Assembly: GCF_019218295.1 (NCBI RefSeq)
Contig: NZ_JAHUZF010000006.1
Location: 1,364,001-1,428,000 of the forward strand
Reading direction: 5' to 3'
Origin: Maritimibacter sp. DP1N21-5
Lineage (GTDB): Bacteria; Pseudomonadota; Alphaproteobacteria; Rhodobacterales; Rhodobacteraceae
DNA length: 64,000 bases
The position numbers and the translations under genes were made by a program. This document shows positions 1 to 8,310 of this stretch, in pieces (positions within the stretch are counted from its first letter, which is position 1; the number at the start of each line of letters is the position of its first letter). The notes below the pieces were generated by a model. That model ran no database searches. It saw nothing but the letters and a program-made list of their open reading frames with translations, and had not been told where the DNA came from.

Positions 1-558
1 GTCCGTATCAAAGCGCACCGGCACGTCGAACTCGAACCCCGCGGTAATAATGGCGCCCTGCGCCGGGGCGTCCTTGAAGATCACCTCGCCGGTCGATGTA
101 TCCACGTCGAAGTCAATGGTCTCGATTTGCGGATCGCCCTGGATCGCGACGCGCAGGCTGCCTTCGACTGGTTTACGGATCGGCCTCACATAGGAAAATG
201 TCCCGCTCTCGTAAGTCTTCTGGACCTTGTAGACCCTCGTGATCCCGTCGCCGTCGCCCAGCTTCTGATCCATGTAATCCGGCGTCGCGGAAGGCACGCA
301 GGATTTGAAATCCGACCAGTCCTTCCAGCGAAACCCGAAGAGCTGCCCGCGCCGCGCCTCGAAGAAGGCGATCATCACCTCGACATCGTCGAGCGAGCGC
401 ATTCCCAGCCCCGCATCATAGCGCCGCAGCGAATGCTGCCAGGGCGTGTTGCGCTCCTCGAACCCGTTGGCAAGCGTCACGACCTCGGTGCGCCGTTCCG
501 GGCCACCGATGGAGCCGAAGCTCAATGTCGGCGGAAAGCGTATCTCGTGGAACTTCAT
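1..558 (-). CDS. GTA distal tail protein, DUF2460 (g12), partial
   Basis: This is the RcGTA g12 homologue, a distal tail protein that links the tail tube to the baseplate hub. It starts with ATG at 558 (MKFHEIRFPPTLSFGSIGGP) and stays open to position 1, so 186 codons are visible and the C-terminus lies outside the window. Family hallmarks seen are the SFGSIGGPERRTEVV start, the FRWKDWSDF segment and FEFDVPVRFDTD at the edge. The start lies 10 nt after the g11 stop, as expected for one operon. The remaining baseplate genes g13-g15 should follow to the left. Identification rests on sequence resemblance and gene order. Confidence 0.9.
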   Translation of the reverse strand, partial: MKFHEIRFPPTLSFGSIGGPERRTEVVTLANGFEERNTPWQHSLRRYDAGLGMRSLDDVEVMIAFFEARRGQLFGFRWKDWSDFKSCVPSATPDYMDQKLGDGDGITRVYKVQKTYESGTFSYVRPIRKPVEGSLRVAIQGDPQIETIDFDVDTSTGEVIFKDAPAQGAIITAGFEFDVPVRFDTD

Positions 559-568
559 CTACCTCTCC

Positions 569-1228
569 TCAGGAATAGCGCCGACCGCGCCCGAGCACCC
601 GATTCACCTGCGCGGCGATCTGGCCCTGCGACCGGCGGAAGCTCTCGGCGTCCGGCGTCTGGATGTTCATGACGACATTGACCGTGCGCCCGCCCGAGGC
701 CTGCACCCCGAGCCGCCCATCGGCCCCGCGCGCAAGCGGCATGATCGCCTCCGGCCCAGCCTCGCCCATCAGCCCCAGGCCGCCTCGCATCGGGAAGGTG
801 ACCGGGCCATTTACGACGCCGCCATTTGCGAAAGGCATCACCCGGCCCTGGGAAAACGCGCCGCCCTTTGCGAAGGGGACGAAGGCGTTCATCACGGAAC
901 CCAGCCCCTGGCCAAGGATACCGCCCAAGCCCGAGGTCAGCGGGCTCACCGCCGCGTCGTAGACCGTGTCGAGCATCGACTGACCGAGGCTCTTCAGCGC
1001 ATCCTGCACGTTCATCGAGCCATACACGAGCCCGTCGAGCGACTTGCGCAGACCGCTCGTCATACCCGAGGACAGGGTTGACACGTCGTCGTTGATGTCC
1101 ACAAAGACCGCACCCACCCGCTCCAGCTCCATCTTGAACCCGGCGGCGAGCGCCGTGGCCCCCTGAAGCGATCCCTCGAGTGCTGCGACCTGATCGTCGA
1201 AGTCCTCGATCCCCTGTATCTCCGCCAT
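569..1228 (-). CDS. GTA tail tape measure protein (g11)
   Basis: This 219-aa protein matches RcGTA g11, the tape measure that sets tail length. It is far shorter than phage tape measures, which is normal for this particle. The N-terminal half is helical; a Gly-rich C-terminal stretch (GGVVNGPVTFPM, GLMGEAGPEAIMPLARG) is the usual ending of small tape measure proteins. ATG at 1228 is preferred to an in-frame TTG at 1231, because it overlaps the stop of the preceding gene by one base. The next gene, g12, starts 10 nt downstream. Confidence 0.9.
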   Translation of the reverse strand: MAEIQGIEDFDDQVAALEGSLQGATALAAGFKMELERVGAVFVDINDDVSTLSSGMTSGLRKSLDGLVYGSMNVQDALKSLGQSMLDTVYDAAVSPLTSGLGGILGQGLGSVMNAFVPFAKGGAFSQGRVMPFANGGVVNGPVTFPMRGGLGLMGEAGPEAIMPLARGADGRLGVQASGGRTVNVVMNIQTPDAESFRRSQGQIAAQVNRVLGRGRRYS

Positions 1229-1437
1229 CAAACGTCTCCTTGATTGTCGTCACGCGCGCGATCAGGAAAGGCCCGCGCCAGATCCTCGAGCCGCGCCCGA
1301 TTAAGCGGCCCTTGCCCACCCTCGCGCCCCAAAAGCAGCGTGAGTTCGGCCGGCGTCAGCGCCCAGAATTCATGGGGGCGCAGACCAAGCCCCCGAATCC
1401 CCAGCCGCATGAGGCCGGTCCAGTCGAACCGGCTCAC
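1228..1437 (-). CDS. GTA small tail-assembly protein (g10.1, TIGR02216-like)
   Basis: This 69-aa protein begins MSRFDWTGLMRLGIRGLGL and contains LRPHEFWALTPAELTLLLG, the signature of the short phage protein family found between the tail tube and the tape measure in GTAs. By position it is expected to act as a tail assembly chaperone. The start overlaps the stop of g10 in an ATGA arrangement (1434-1437), which implies translational coupling. The role is inferred from place and family, not from a catalytic motif. Confidence 0.85.
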   Translation of the reverse strand: MSRFDWTGLMRLGIRGLGLRPHEFWALTPAELTLLLGREGGQGPLNRARLEDLARAFPDRARDDNQGDV

Positions 1438-1751
1438 TCACCGCTCTCCGGCAGAGAAAAGGCCCGCACGATCAGCTGCCCGGCCGCCTTGGCCGCCTGC
1501 ATCGGTCCGCCCTCGATCTCGGCTTTGCCCAGATCCACGGGGGCGCTGCCTCCGCCGCGCAGCCCCGCAACCAGCACGGCGGCCACGTCACGCGCCGCAA
1601 ACCGCCCGCTCTCGAACCGCTCGACCAGCGCGACAAGGCTGTCAGTGCCCAGCGCCGCCTCAAGCTCGACCAACGCGCCGAGCGTGAGTTTCAGCACCCG
1701 TGCCTCGCCGTCGATCACGAGCGCCACTTCCCCCGTCCACGGATTACCCAT
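1434..1751 (-). CDS. GTA tail-assembly protein (g10)
   Basis: This 105-aa protein (MGNPWTGEVALVIDGEARVLKLTLGAL at its start, described here by its key residues) resembles RcGTA g10, a family of small proteins resembling phage tail chaperones. Features seen are the LxLTLGALVELEAALG core and an RFESGRFAARDVAAVLVAGLRGGG helix. It starts 2 nt after the g9 stop and overlaps g10.1, so it belongs to the same transcript. There is no enzyme motif. Confidence 0.85.
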   Translation of the reverse strand: MGNPWTGEVALVIDGEARVLKLTLGALVELEAALGTDSLVALVERFESGRFAARDVAAVLVAGLRGGGSAPVDLGKAEIEGGPMQAAKAAGQLIVRAFSLPESGE

Positions 1752-1753
1752 GC

Positions 1754-2167
1754 TCAGAGCGCCGTGAACGAAAGCTGCCCAGCAGAGGCGAGCGACATCT
1801 CGTAAGACGCCTCGCCGTTGTAGGTGCCCGCGTATTCGATCGCGGTGATCATGAAGGCGCCTTCGATTACGCCGAAATCCGGCACGATGACCTGAAAGTC
1901 CGGCACTTCGCCGTCGAAGAAGATCTGACGCGCACGCTCGTCCGTGGCCTCGTCCTTGAAGATGCCCGAGCCCGAGATAGAGGCGCTCTTCACACCCGCG
2001 CCGCCCAGCAACTCGCGCCAGCCCCCGGCGCTGTCCAGAGAAGTAACGTCCACCGTCTCGGCGTTGAAGCTGATCCGCGAGGCGCGCAGCCCGGCGAGCG
2101 TGGAAAAATTGCCCGTGTTGTCCATATCGAGCTTGATGAGAAGGTCCTTGCCGTTTTGTGCGGTCAT
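1754..2167 (-). CDS. GTA major tail tube protein (g9, TP901-1 family)
   Basis: This 137-aa protein forms the tail tube in the RcGTA particle. It begins MTAQNGKDLLIKLDMDN and contains RISFNAETVDVTSLDS and the SASISGSGIFKD segment typical of TP901-1 type tail proteins. ATG at 2167 is chosen because a GGAG lies 8 nt before it; a GTG at 2176 in frame would sit too close to that site. It follows g8 by 5 nt. Confidence 0.92.
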   Translation of the reverse strand: MTAQNGKDLLIKLDMDNTGNFSTLAGLRASRISFNAETVDVTSLDSAGGWRELLGGAGVKSASISGSGIFKDEATDERARQIFFDGEVPDFQVIVPDFGVIEGAFMITAIEYAGTYNGEASYEMSLASAGQLSFTAL

Positions 2168-2172
2168 GGCGG

Positions 2173-2595
2173 TCACTCCGTTGGTTGGCTGTCCTGAACC
2201 CGCGCGCGGAACTTCAGGTCGATGCGCCGCATGTCGGCGTCCTGCACCCGGCGAGCCCGGGCGCGATGAAAGGTGAGCGAGATCAGATGACCCCGCGCGA
2301 GGATGAGAGGCGCATGTTCGAGCGCGTCGGACACGGCCACGGCGACTTCCTTGGCGGTCGCGAAACCAGAGGCATCGCTCACGACGCTGATCGTCACCTC
2401 GTGCAGTGCGCCCTGGCCCGTTGCATCCCCCGCCTCGCGCACGTCCTCCGACCCGAGCGCCACATAGGTGCCCGTGGTGACACCAGGCGGCACCGCGTCG
2501 AAGATCGCCGCGCCGACAAGCACGGTGAGCGTCGCATTGGCCGTGAGCCGTTGATAGATAGCCTGTTGCAGGGCGAGAGCGGTGCCATAGCTCAT
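2173..2595 (-). CDS. GTA tail terminator, DUF3168 (g8)
   Basis: This 140-aa DUF3168 protein corresponds to RcGTA g8, the tail terminator ring that caps the tail tube and joins it to the head completion proteins. Typical features are the LQQAIYQRLTAN start, the GTYVALGSEDVREAGD segment and the LISLTFHRARARRVQD end. The ATG at 2595 (MSYGTAL) overlaps the g7 stop in an ATGA arrangement. The reading frame stays open further upstream, but that stretch overlaps g7 and is not coding. Confidence 0.88.
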   Translation of the reverse strand: MSYGTALALQQAIYQRLTANATLTVLVGAAIFDAVPPGVTTGTYVALGSEDVREAGDATGQGALHEVTISVVSDASGFATAKEVAVAVSDALEHAPLILARGHLISLTFHRARARRVQDADMRRIDLKFRARVQDSQPTE

Positions 2596-2942
2596 GACGA
2601 CACCTCTTCGCGGGCGAAACAGGTCAGATACCCGGCCGACGGATCGGCATCGGCCACCGCGACGATCACGAAGACCCGCGTGCCGCTGCGAAGGCGTTGG
2701 TCCGGGCGCGGCCTGCGGGACGATCCCATCGGCGCGGCGCGCAGGGTGATCCGCCACGGGATCGAAGAAAGCGTCATCGCCTCCACTGCCCGTTCGCGCC
2801 CTGTGCCAGCCTTGATCTCGGCCCAGAGCGTGCCGACCACGCTCCATCCGGTGGTGTAACCACCGGCACCATCCGGGCTCAGGTGGCGCTTTTCAAGCAC
2901 CAGCTTGCGCTTCAGAACCGGGCGTTTCGCAACTGCGCTCAT
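2592..2942 (-). CDS. GTA head closure / stopper protein (g7)
   Basis: This 116-aa protein of the phage head-tail adaptor type corresponds to g7, which closes the portal channel after DNA packaging. It shows the usual LVLEKRHLSPDGAGG...WSVVGTLWAEIKAGTGRE pattern of head closure proteins. Both ends overlap neighbours by ATGA junctions (2592-2595 and 2939-2942), so translation of g6, g7 and g8 is probably coupled. Confidence 0.88.
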   Translation of the reverse strand: MSAVAKRPVLKRKLVLEKRHLSPDGAGGYTTGWSVVGTLWAEIKAGTGRERAVEAMTLSSIPWRITLRAAPMGSSRRPRPDQRLRSGTRVFVIVAVADADPSAGYLTCFAREEVSS

Positions 2943-3538
2943 GACCAGCGCCCCCGAAACAGCCGGAAGTCCCGGTAACGGTGGATCAAAGCCTCCACCA
3001 CACGCGGCAAGGTCTCGCCTTGAACCGACTGCCCGTGCCGGTCCTCATAATACTGGCCCGCGAGATAGAGCACCGCCTGCCGGATGTCGGCGGGCAGATC
3101 CTGCCAGGTCGCGCCCATCCCCGCGCTGAAGGTCACGAGCGCCTGCCCTCCGACCGGGATGGCGGGCAGAACATAGCCCGCCGCCACGATACGCGAGCGA
3201 TGCAGGTCGGTCTCAAGCCGGAAGCGTGTCACGTCGATAACCTCGTCCACCCCCTGGGCATCCTCGATCTCGAGTGCGTGGACCCCGGTCACCGGCGCAA
3301 TGGGCAGGATCTGCTGCCCCAGATCGCGCCAGGCCGCGACGCTCCATTCGAAGGTCCGTTCAAAAAGCGCCTTGCCGGTCCGGCCCTCGATCGCGGCCAG
3401 CGCCGCCCGGAGCTGCTGAACAAGCAGCCCGTCTTGCAGATCGTCCTCGTCGAAGCCCGTTCCGAGCCGCAGGTGATCCTTGAATTCCGCGACAGGTAGC
3501 GCGCCGTCCGGCACCTCTGTCAGCTCGACTAACATCAT
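2939..3538 (-). CDS. GTA head-tail connector / adaptor protein (g6)
   Basis: This 199-aa protein matches g6, the adaptor ring under the portal (TIGR02215 / phage gp6-like head-tail connector). Features are VAEFKDHLRLGTGFDEDD, the repeated acidic N-terminal helix and LPADIRQAVLYLAGQYYEDR near the C-terminus, which is characteristic of connector helices. Start codons occur at 3538 and 3535 (MM); either is possible. It is separated from the capsid gene by 160 nt that hold strong secondary structure. Confidence 0.88.
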   Translation of the reverse strand: MMLVELTEVPDGALPVAEFKDHLRLGTGFDEDDLQDGLLVQQLRAALAAIEGRTGKALFERTFEWSVAAWRDLGQQILPIAPVTGVHALEIEDAQGVDEVIDVTRFRLETDLHRSRIVAAGYVLPAIPVGGQALVTFSAGMGATWQDLPADIRQAVLYLAGQYYEDRHGQSVQGETLPRVVEALIHRYRDFRLFRGRWS

Positions 3539-3698
3539 GGGTCTACTCCGAAATTCCGGCCCCTACTCCGTTTGAAGGACCGCGCGCCTCCCGTAGTGAC
3601 CTGCTGGAGGGGAAGCAGGAGACCATGGTGGGAAGTGGGTGAGGCGCGCGTTCCACAGGCATCCGCCCCGATGCGGGACGGATGCTTGTCTCTGCGAC
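3539..3698. other. Structured spacer between GTA capsid and connector genes
   Basis: This 160-nt non-coding gap holds two inverted repeats. GCATCCG (3659-3665) pairs with CGGATGC (3679-3685); the inner CCCG/CGGG extends it to 11 bp with one C-A mismatch and an ATG loop. A wider repeat has GCGCGCCTC (3582-3590) pairing with GAGGCGCGC (3641-3649), with a small CTGCT/AGCAG hairpin inside (3601-3618). On the minus-strand transcript the first hairpin lies just after the capsid stop. No T-run follows, so it is not a standard intrinsic terminator. Confidence 0.6.
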
Positions 3699-4898
3699 TT
3701 ACGAGGCCGCGAATTTCAGCAGCTTGATCGCCGCGAAATCGCTCACGTCGCCGCCGACGCGCTTGGTCGCGTAGAACAGCACGTGCGGCTTGGCCGAGAA
3801 GGGATCGCGCAGAATGCGCACGTCCGGACGTTCCGCGATCGTGTAGCCCGCCGCAAAATCGCCGAAGGCGATGGCCATCGCGTCGGGTGCGATGTCCGGC
3901 ATGTCTTCGGCCACCACCACCGGGTAACCGGCGAGCCGCGCCGGCTGCTCAGCGGCGAGTCCGTCCGTCCAGAGGAACCGGCCATCGCCATCCTTGAGCT
4001 TGCGCAGCGCCCCTGCGGTCTTGGAGTTCATCACGAAGGCCGCATTTGCGCGGTATTCCGCGTCGAGGCTGTAGACGAGATCGAAGATGACGTCTGCACC
4101 ATCGGTGTTCGCGAAATCACCGGCCGCCCCCGTGGAAACGTAACCGATGTTGCCCCAGGTCCAGCTCGCGTTGGCGACCGAGGGATGCGTCAGGAACCCG
4201 GTCGGCTTGTCGACCCCGTCCCCGTCGACGAAGGCCGCCGCCTCGGCGCGTGCGAAGCGGTCTGCGATCCGCCCGGCAAGCCAGGCCTCAAGATCGAAGG
4301 CCGCGTCGTCCAGCAAACGCTGGCTCACCTTGGGCAGCGCCGAAAGCTCGTGCAGCGGGATCGAGATCCGCTCGATCCCCGGGGCGCCCGTTTCGGCGGC
4401 ACTGGCGGTTTCGGTCGCCCAGCCATGGCCAAGGTCGGCATGGTCGATCAGCACGTCATAGGAGGTCGCCTCCACCTTCACCACATTGGCGACAGCCCTG
4501 AGCGACGAGGTCGAGCGCAGCACGCTCTGGATCGTGGCTGCGGTCTGCGGATCCACCAGGTAGCCACCATCGCCCGCCACGGCGGTGGACATCGCCTTGC
4601 CCTCGGGCACGATGCCCCGCAGCCCGTCATCGTCACCGGACCGCAGATAGGCATCGAAGGCCTTCTGGTGCGGTGCGTCGAGGTCGGCCTCTCGGGCCAG
4701 ATGCGGGCGTGCGGGGGAGAAGGATTTACGATCCAGCATGGTCAGTCGCTCTTCTGTTTGTTGAAGTCTGCTGTGAAGGCCGTCATTCAACGACCTGATT
4801 TCGCTCACGAACCTTGTCAGGGCGGCCTTCACCTCCCCGGCCGGACCCGCCGTGTCGGCAGGCTCCGCCAGGTCGCGAGATTTGGTCTCTTTCGTCAT
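3699..4898 (-). CDS. GTA major capsid protein, HK97 fold (g5)
   Basis: This 399-aa major capsid protein corresponds to g5. Residues about 1-105 form a coiled, charged scaffold-like delta domain (VKAALTRFVSEIRSLNDGL, then an EERL helix) which the g4 protease removes in this family. The mature part starts around AVAGDGGYLVDPQTAATI, the standard beginning of HK97-type capsids. The HK97 core continues to AIKLLKFAAS. The start at 4898 (MTKETKSRDL) overlaps the protease stop by one base; the frame is open upstream but overlaps that gene. Confidence 0.95.
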   Translation of the reverse strand: MTKETKSRDLAEPADTAGPAGEVKAALTRFVSEIRSLNDGLHSRLQQTEERLTMLDRKSFSPARPHLAREADLDAPHQKAFDAYLRSGDDDGLRGIVPEGKAMSTAVAGDGGYLVDPQTAATIQSVLRSTSSLRAVANVVKVEATSYDVLIDHADLGHGWATETASAAETGAPGIERISIPLHELSALPKVSQRLLDDAAFDLEAWLAGRIADRFARAEAAAFVDGDGVDKPTGFLTHPSVANASWTWGNIGYVSTGAAGDFANTDGADVIFDLVYSLDAEYRANAAFVMNSKTAGALRKLKDGDGRFLWTDGLAAEQPARLAGYPVVVAEDMPDIAPDAMAIAFGDFAAGYTIAERPDVRILRDPFSAKPHVLFYATKRVGGDVSDFAAIKLLKFAAS

Positions 4899-5518
4899 CA
4901 CTTGATCCTGTTGCGAGAGAGGGTCGGATCGCCGTCCGGGCGCACCCCGGCCAGCATCAGGCGCGCGTCGTCGATGACCCGCGCGAGAGAGCGCCAATCG
5001 TGGCCCTCGAGCATGTCGCCCTTGGCCCCGATCCGCGCACTGGGCAGCATCGGAAAGGTCACGAGCGACACCTCCCAAAGCTCCAGTTCCTTGAGGAGCC
5101 GCTGGCCCCGGTCGTTCCTGACAGCACGCAGGGTGCGGTAGCCGATCGACAGCCCGTCCAAGGCGCCCGCCTCGATCAGACGGGCCGCCTCGCGCCCGCG
5201 CTCGATCTCCGTCAGGATGCGTCCCTTGACGAAAAGCCCGCGGTGATCCTCGCGCACCTCGTCCCAGACCCCGAGGGGCTGGGCCGGATCGTGCTGCCAG
5301 AGCATCCTGATCTGACCGCCCGAAGCCGCGACATGGGCGAGCGAGGCCGCATAGGCCCCCTTCTCCACAATGTCGCCGCCACGGTCGGGCTCACCGAAGA
5401 AGCTGGCGTAGCCCTCTATGGCAAGCCCGCCCTCGACCGCCCTTGTCGCACCCAGCGCCACGAACTTGTGCTCAAGCCCCGGCTCTCTGCCGCGGTTGTG
5501 CCCACGGTCATCACTCAT
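4898..5518 (-). CDS. GTA prohead protease, HK97 family (g4)
   Basis: This 206-aa prohead maturation protease corresponds to g4. The fold is recognised from LAIEGYASFFGEPDRGGDIVEKGAY, the WQHD histidine motif and the DGLSIGYRT serine motif, which supply the catalytic His and Ser of this herpes-protease-like family. It processes the capsid precursor encoded directly downstream with a one-base overlap. Its start overlaps the portal gene by 8 nt, which leaves no room for the small g3.5 gene known between them in Rhodobacter capsulatus. Confidence 0.94.
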   Translation of the reverse strand: MSDDRGHNRGREPGLEHKFVALGATRAVEGGLAIEGYASFFGEPDRGGDIVEKGAYAASLAHVAASGGQIRMLWQHDPAQPLGVWDEVREDHRGLFVKGRILTEIERGREAARLIEAGALDGLSIGYRTLRAVRNDRGQRLLKELELWEVSLVTFPMLPSARIGAKGDMLEGHDWRSLARVIDDARLMLAGVRPDGDPTLSRNRIK

Positions 5519-6713
5519 CTTGGCCCCCTTCGTTTGCTCGCACGGACAGGGGCGGCAGCCCGAGAAGCGCGCGCTTTTCTTCCTGAGTCAGGAAGTCCGC
5601 CGCCGCGATCCGGGCCCATTGCTGGTCACGCTCGGCGGCCAGCGCGGGCACCTGGTCGAGGTCGGGCTTCAGCACAACCGTGTCTTCCACGAAGGCCGAC
5701 AACCAATGCGCCAGAGCCGCCGCCACCTTGCTCGCCAGCGGCAGGACCGTGAGCCGATAGAACGCCCGGTTCGCCTCCTGGTAATTCGCGTAGGTGGCAT
5801 CGCCCGGGATGCCGAGCATCATGGGCGGCACACCGAACGCCGTCGCGATCTCCCGCGCCGCGGCTTCCTTGGTTTTCTGGAACTCCATGTCCGAGGGCGA
5901 GAAGCCCATCGGTTTCCAGTCGAGCCCGCCTTCCAGCAACATCGGCCGCCCGGCATTGCGTGCACCGACATGATGCGCCTCCAGCTCGCCCACGAGGCGG
6001 TCGTATTGGTCGGGCGACAATGTGCCCTGCCCCTCGCCGCCCTTGTAGACGATCGCCCCCGACGGACGCGCCGCGTTGTCGAGCAGCGCCTTGGACCAGG
6101 CCGAAGCCGAGTTGTGGACATCGAGCGCCTGGGCCGCCGACTGCATCGGGGAAAGCCCATAGTGGTCGTCCTGCGGATGGAAACTGCGGATATGGCAGAC
6201 GGGCGATGGCCCCTCGCCCACATGGAACCTGTGCCGCCGCGCACCGACGGTGTAGTCGTAGGCCACCGGCCAGCCATCCGGACCCGGCACGATCGCCATG
6301 CGGTCCGACCGGAGCACGTGAAGCTCCACCGGCGCGCCAGATGCACCGACCACCGCCTCCACATACCCGTCGCCTGACAAAAGGATCTGCCCGTAGAGCG
6401 CTTCGAACAACTCGGCGCGCCCCTGCATCGGGTTCGGCCGCGTGATCAGGTCCATGACCGGATGCGTCTCATACCGCGCCGTCGCATCCTGAAGCACCAG
6501 CGGCAGCGCCGCAGCGGCCTCCGCGACCAGCTTCACCGCCCGAAAGCCGACCGGATTGGCGACAAACCCGTTGCGGGTCAGGTTCACCGTATCGCGCGGC
6601 CCCCAGACCACGCGGCCCGACCCGGACCAGGCGATGACCGGCCCTGCGGCCGAAGCTTTCACCTCGCCCACCGGGGACGCATCCGCCCTTTTCAGGAAAT
6701 CAAACATCGCCAT
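5511..6713 (-). CDS. GTA portal protein, HK97 family (g3)
   Basis: This 400-aa phage portal protein corresponds to g3, the dodecameric ring at the packaging vertex. Typical features are the N-terminal WGPRDTVNLTRNGFVANPVGFRAV, the YGLSPMQSAAQALDVHN helix region, and FGVPPMMLGIPGDATYANYQEANRAFYR, the conserved portal clip/stem signature. The start may be 6713 (MAMFDF) or 6707. It is separated from terminase by 232 nt, unlike the packed genes that follow it, so it may have its own promoter. Confidence 0.94.
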   Translation of the reverse strand: MAMFDFLKRADASPVGEVKASAAGPVIAWSGSGRVVWGPRDTVNLTRNGFVANPVGFRAVKLVAEAAAALPLVLQDATARYETHPVMDLITRPNPMQGRAELFEALYGQILLSGDGYVEAVVGASGAPVELHVLRSDRMAIVPGPDGWPVAYDYTVGARRHRFHVGEGPSPVCHIRSFHPQDDHYGLSPMQSAAQALDVHNSASAWSKALLDNAARPSGAIVYKGGEGQGTLSPDQYDRLVGELEAHHVGARNAGRPMLLEGGLDWKPMGFSPSDMEFQKTKEAAAREIATAFGVPPMMLGIPGDATYANYQEANRAFYRLTVLPLASKVAAALAHWLSAFVEDTVVLKPDLDQVPALAAERDQQWARIAAADFLTQEEKRALLGLPPLSVRANEGGQDE

Positions 6714-6945
6714 CCGCGCGCACTCCTTCGACTGTCGCTTTCCTCGCCCTGCGCCGAACGTTCGGGCAGAACTTCCCCGCTCCCGAAACGGCCAGCCGTC
6801 GGGGGAAGGAACAAATGTCTCACCGGATCAGAGGTTTACGCCTCGCCCGTTTCAGGCCCGACCCTCGGTTCGCCTCGAGCGCCCCGGCCAATCTTTTGAC
6901 CTGTGTCCTTGATCAGCACCCTGACGGTCAGGGTTAAAAATTCCT
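6714..6945. other. Gap between terminase and portal with 15-nt palindrome
   Basis: No gene is visible in this 232-nt stretch on either strand. Just after the terminase stop it contains a perfect palindrome, CCCTGAC-G-GTCAGGG (6919-6933). As RNA it would give a 6-bp stem with a 3-nt loop and no T-run, so a protein-binding site is as likely as a hairpin. The gap splits the GTA operon into g1-g2 and g3-g12. Confidence 0.5.
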
Positions 6946-8310
6946 TTAACCGGCCGTACGCACCCTGGGGTTCATAGGGCGTCGGGCGGGCTCGATCATG
7001 AGTTCGGTCAGGGCCCAGACCAGCGCATCGACCCGGTCCGGGCTGCCCTTGCCCTGATACCCTCGGGTGGTCATCAGGCTCATCTGCCGCTCGAGCGCCC
7101 CCAGATGGCGCAGATGCGCGACTCGTCCCTGCTCATAAAGCGCGGCCACCGGCCCGGCCCGGCTGACCTTGGAGACAGAGGCGTGCACCCTCTTGTAAGG
7201 CACGAATTGCGCGAACTGCCGTACCGTCGCCTCGACAAGGTCGCCCCCCTGATTGACCTCGGCCACCATGAGATCCGCGTCATGGCGCGCCATCGCCTCC
7301 ACCGCCGCCTTCGCCCAAACATGGGGTTTGGCAGCACTCACGCTTTCGTCCGCGATCACCACCGCCCGCCAATCGCCCAGCGGTCCCTCGGTATTGGCCC
7401 CCACGACGACGATACCGCAGTCGTCCGAGCCCGCATGTCCGGTCACCGGCGGGTCGACCGCCACGACCACCCGTCCCAGCGGGGGCCGCGCGTCGAGCCG
7501 CCCCCGGTCGATCGCCGCCATGTCCCAGAGCGCCTGCTCCGCGCCATCGACCATCTCGCCTTCAATTTCCTGCCGCCCAAGCGACGATCCGCCGTAGCGC
7601 CCCTCCACGTAAGCCAGAAAACTCTCCGCCAGATTGGCTTGGTTGTCGCGTGTCGTGGCATGGGTCACGACCGTCCCCGCCTCCTCAAGCAGATCGCGCA
7701 GGATCGGTTGGTTGCGCGGCGTGGTCGTGACCACTTGCCTGGGATGCGCCCCGATCCGAAGTGCGAACTGAAGCATGTCCCAGGTGTCCTCGATCCGGCT
7801 CCACTTGCCCAGCTCGTCCGCCCAGGCCGCATCGAACTGCGGCCCCCGCAGATTCTCCGGCTCCGAAGCCGAAAACGCCTGCGCCGTCGCCCCGTTGGGC
7901 CAGACGAGCCTGCGTTTGGTGGCCTCCCAGACCGGGTGACGATCCGGCGGCGAACAGGCAAGGATGCCGCTCTCTCCGAAGACCATGACATCACGCACCT
8001 GATCGAAGGTCTCGCCCACCAACGCGAGACGGCCCGAGCGGCCCCGTGCCAAAGGCGTCGGCCCCTCGACCTCATGCCTGACCCATTCGGCCCCGGCGCG
8101 GGTCTTGCCCGCGCCGCGACCACCCAAAATGACCCAAGTGCGCCAGTCTCCCTCGGGAACCCTTTGGTGCGGCAAGGCCCAGAGATCGAAGACATAGGGC
8201 AGGAACCGGAGTTCCGGCTCAGTCAGGCTCTCCAGAAACGCCATCCTCTGCGCCGCGGACGCCGAGGCGAGCAAGGCGCTCGGCAAGCTGTCGTCGGATC
8301 GCGTCGGCAT
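6946..8310 (-). CDS. GTA large terminase / DNA packaging ATPase (g2)
   Basis: This 454-aa large terminase corresponds to g2 and packages host DNA into GTA heads. The ATPase Walker A motif GGRGAGKT lies at residues 63-70, followed by ADELGKW in the Walker B region and TTPRNQP in the coupling region; the C-terminal nuclease begins at VVVAVDPPVTGHAGSDDCGI. ATG at 8310 is supported by GAGGAG 7 nt upstream, although it lies within the end of g1 (92-nt overlap). The later ATG at 8244 lacks such a site. Confidence 0.93.
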   Translation of the reverse strand: MPTRSDDSLPSALLASASAAQRMAFLESLTEPELRFLPYVFDLWALPHQRVPEGDWRTWVILGGRGAGKTRAGAEWVRHEVEGPTPLARGRSGRLALVGETFDQVRDVMVFGESGILACSPPDRHPVWEATKRRLVWPNGATAQAFSASEPENLRGPQFDAAWADELGKWSRIEDTWDMLQFALRIGAHPRQVVTTTPRNQPILRDLLEEAGTVVTHATTRDNQANLAESFLAYVEGRYGGSSLGRQEIEGEMVDGAEQALWDMAAIDRGRLDARPPLGRVVVAVDPPVTGHAGSDDCGIVVVGANTEGPLGDWRAVVIADESVSAAKPHVWAKAAVEAMARHDADLMVAEVNQGGDLVEATVRQFAQFVPYKRVHASVSKVSRAGPVAALYEQGRVAHLRHLGALERQMSLMTTRGYQGKGSPDRVDALVWALTELMIEPARRPMNPRVRTAG

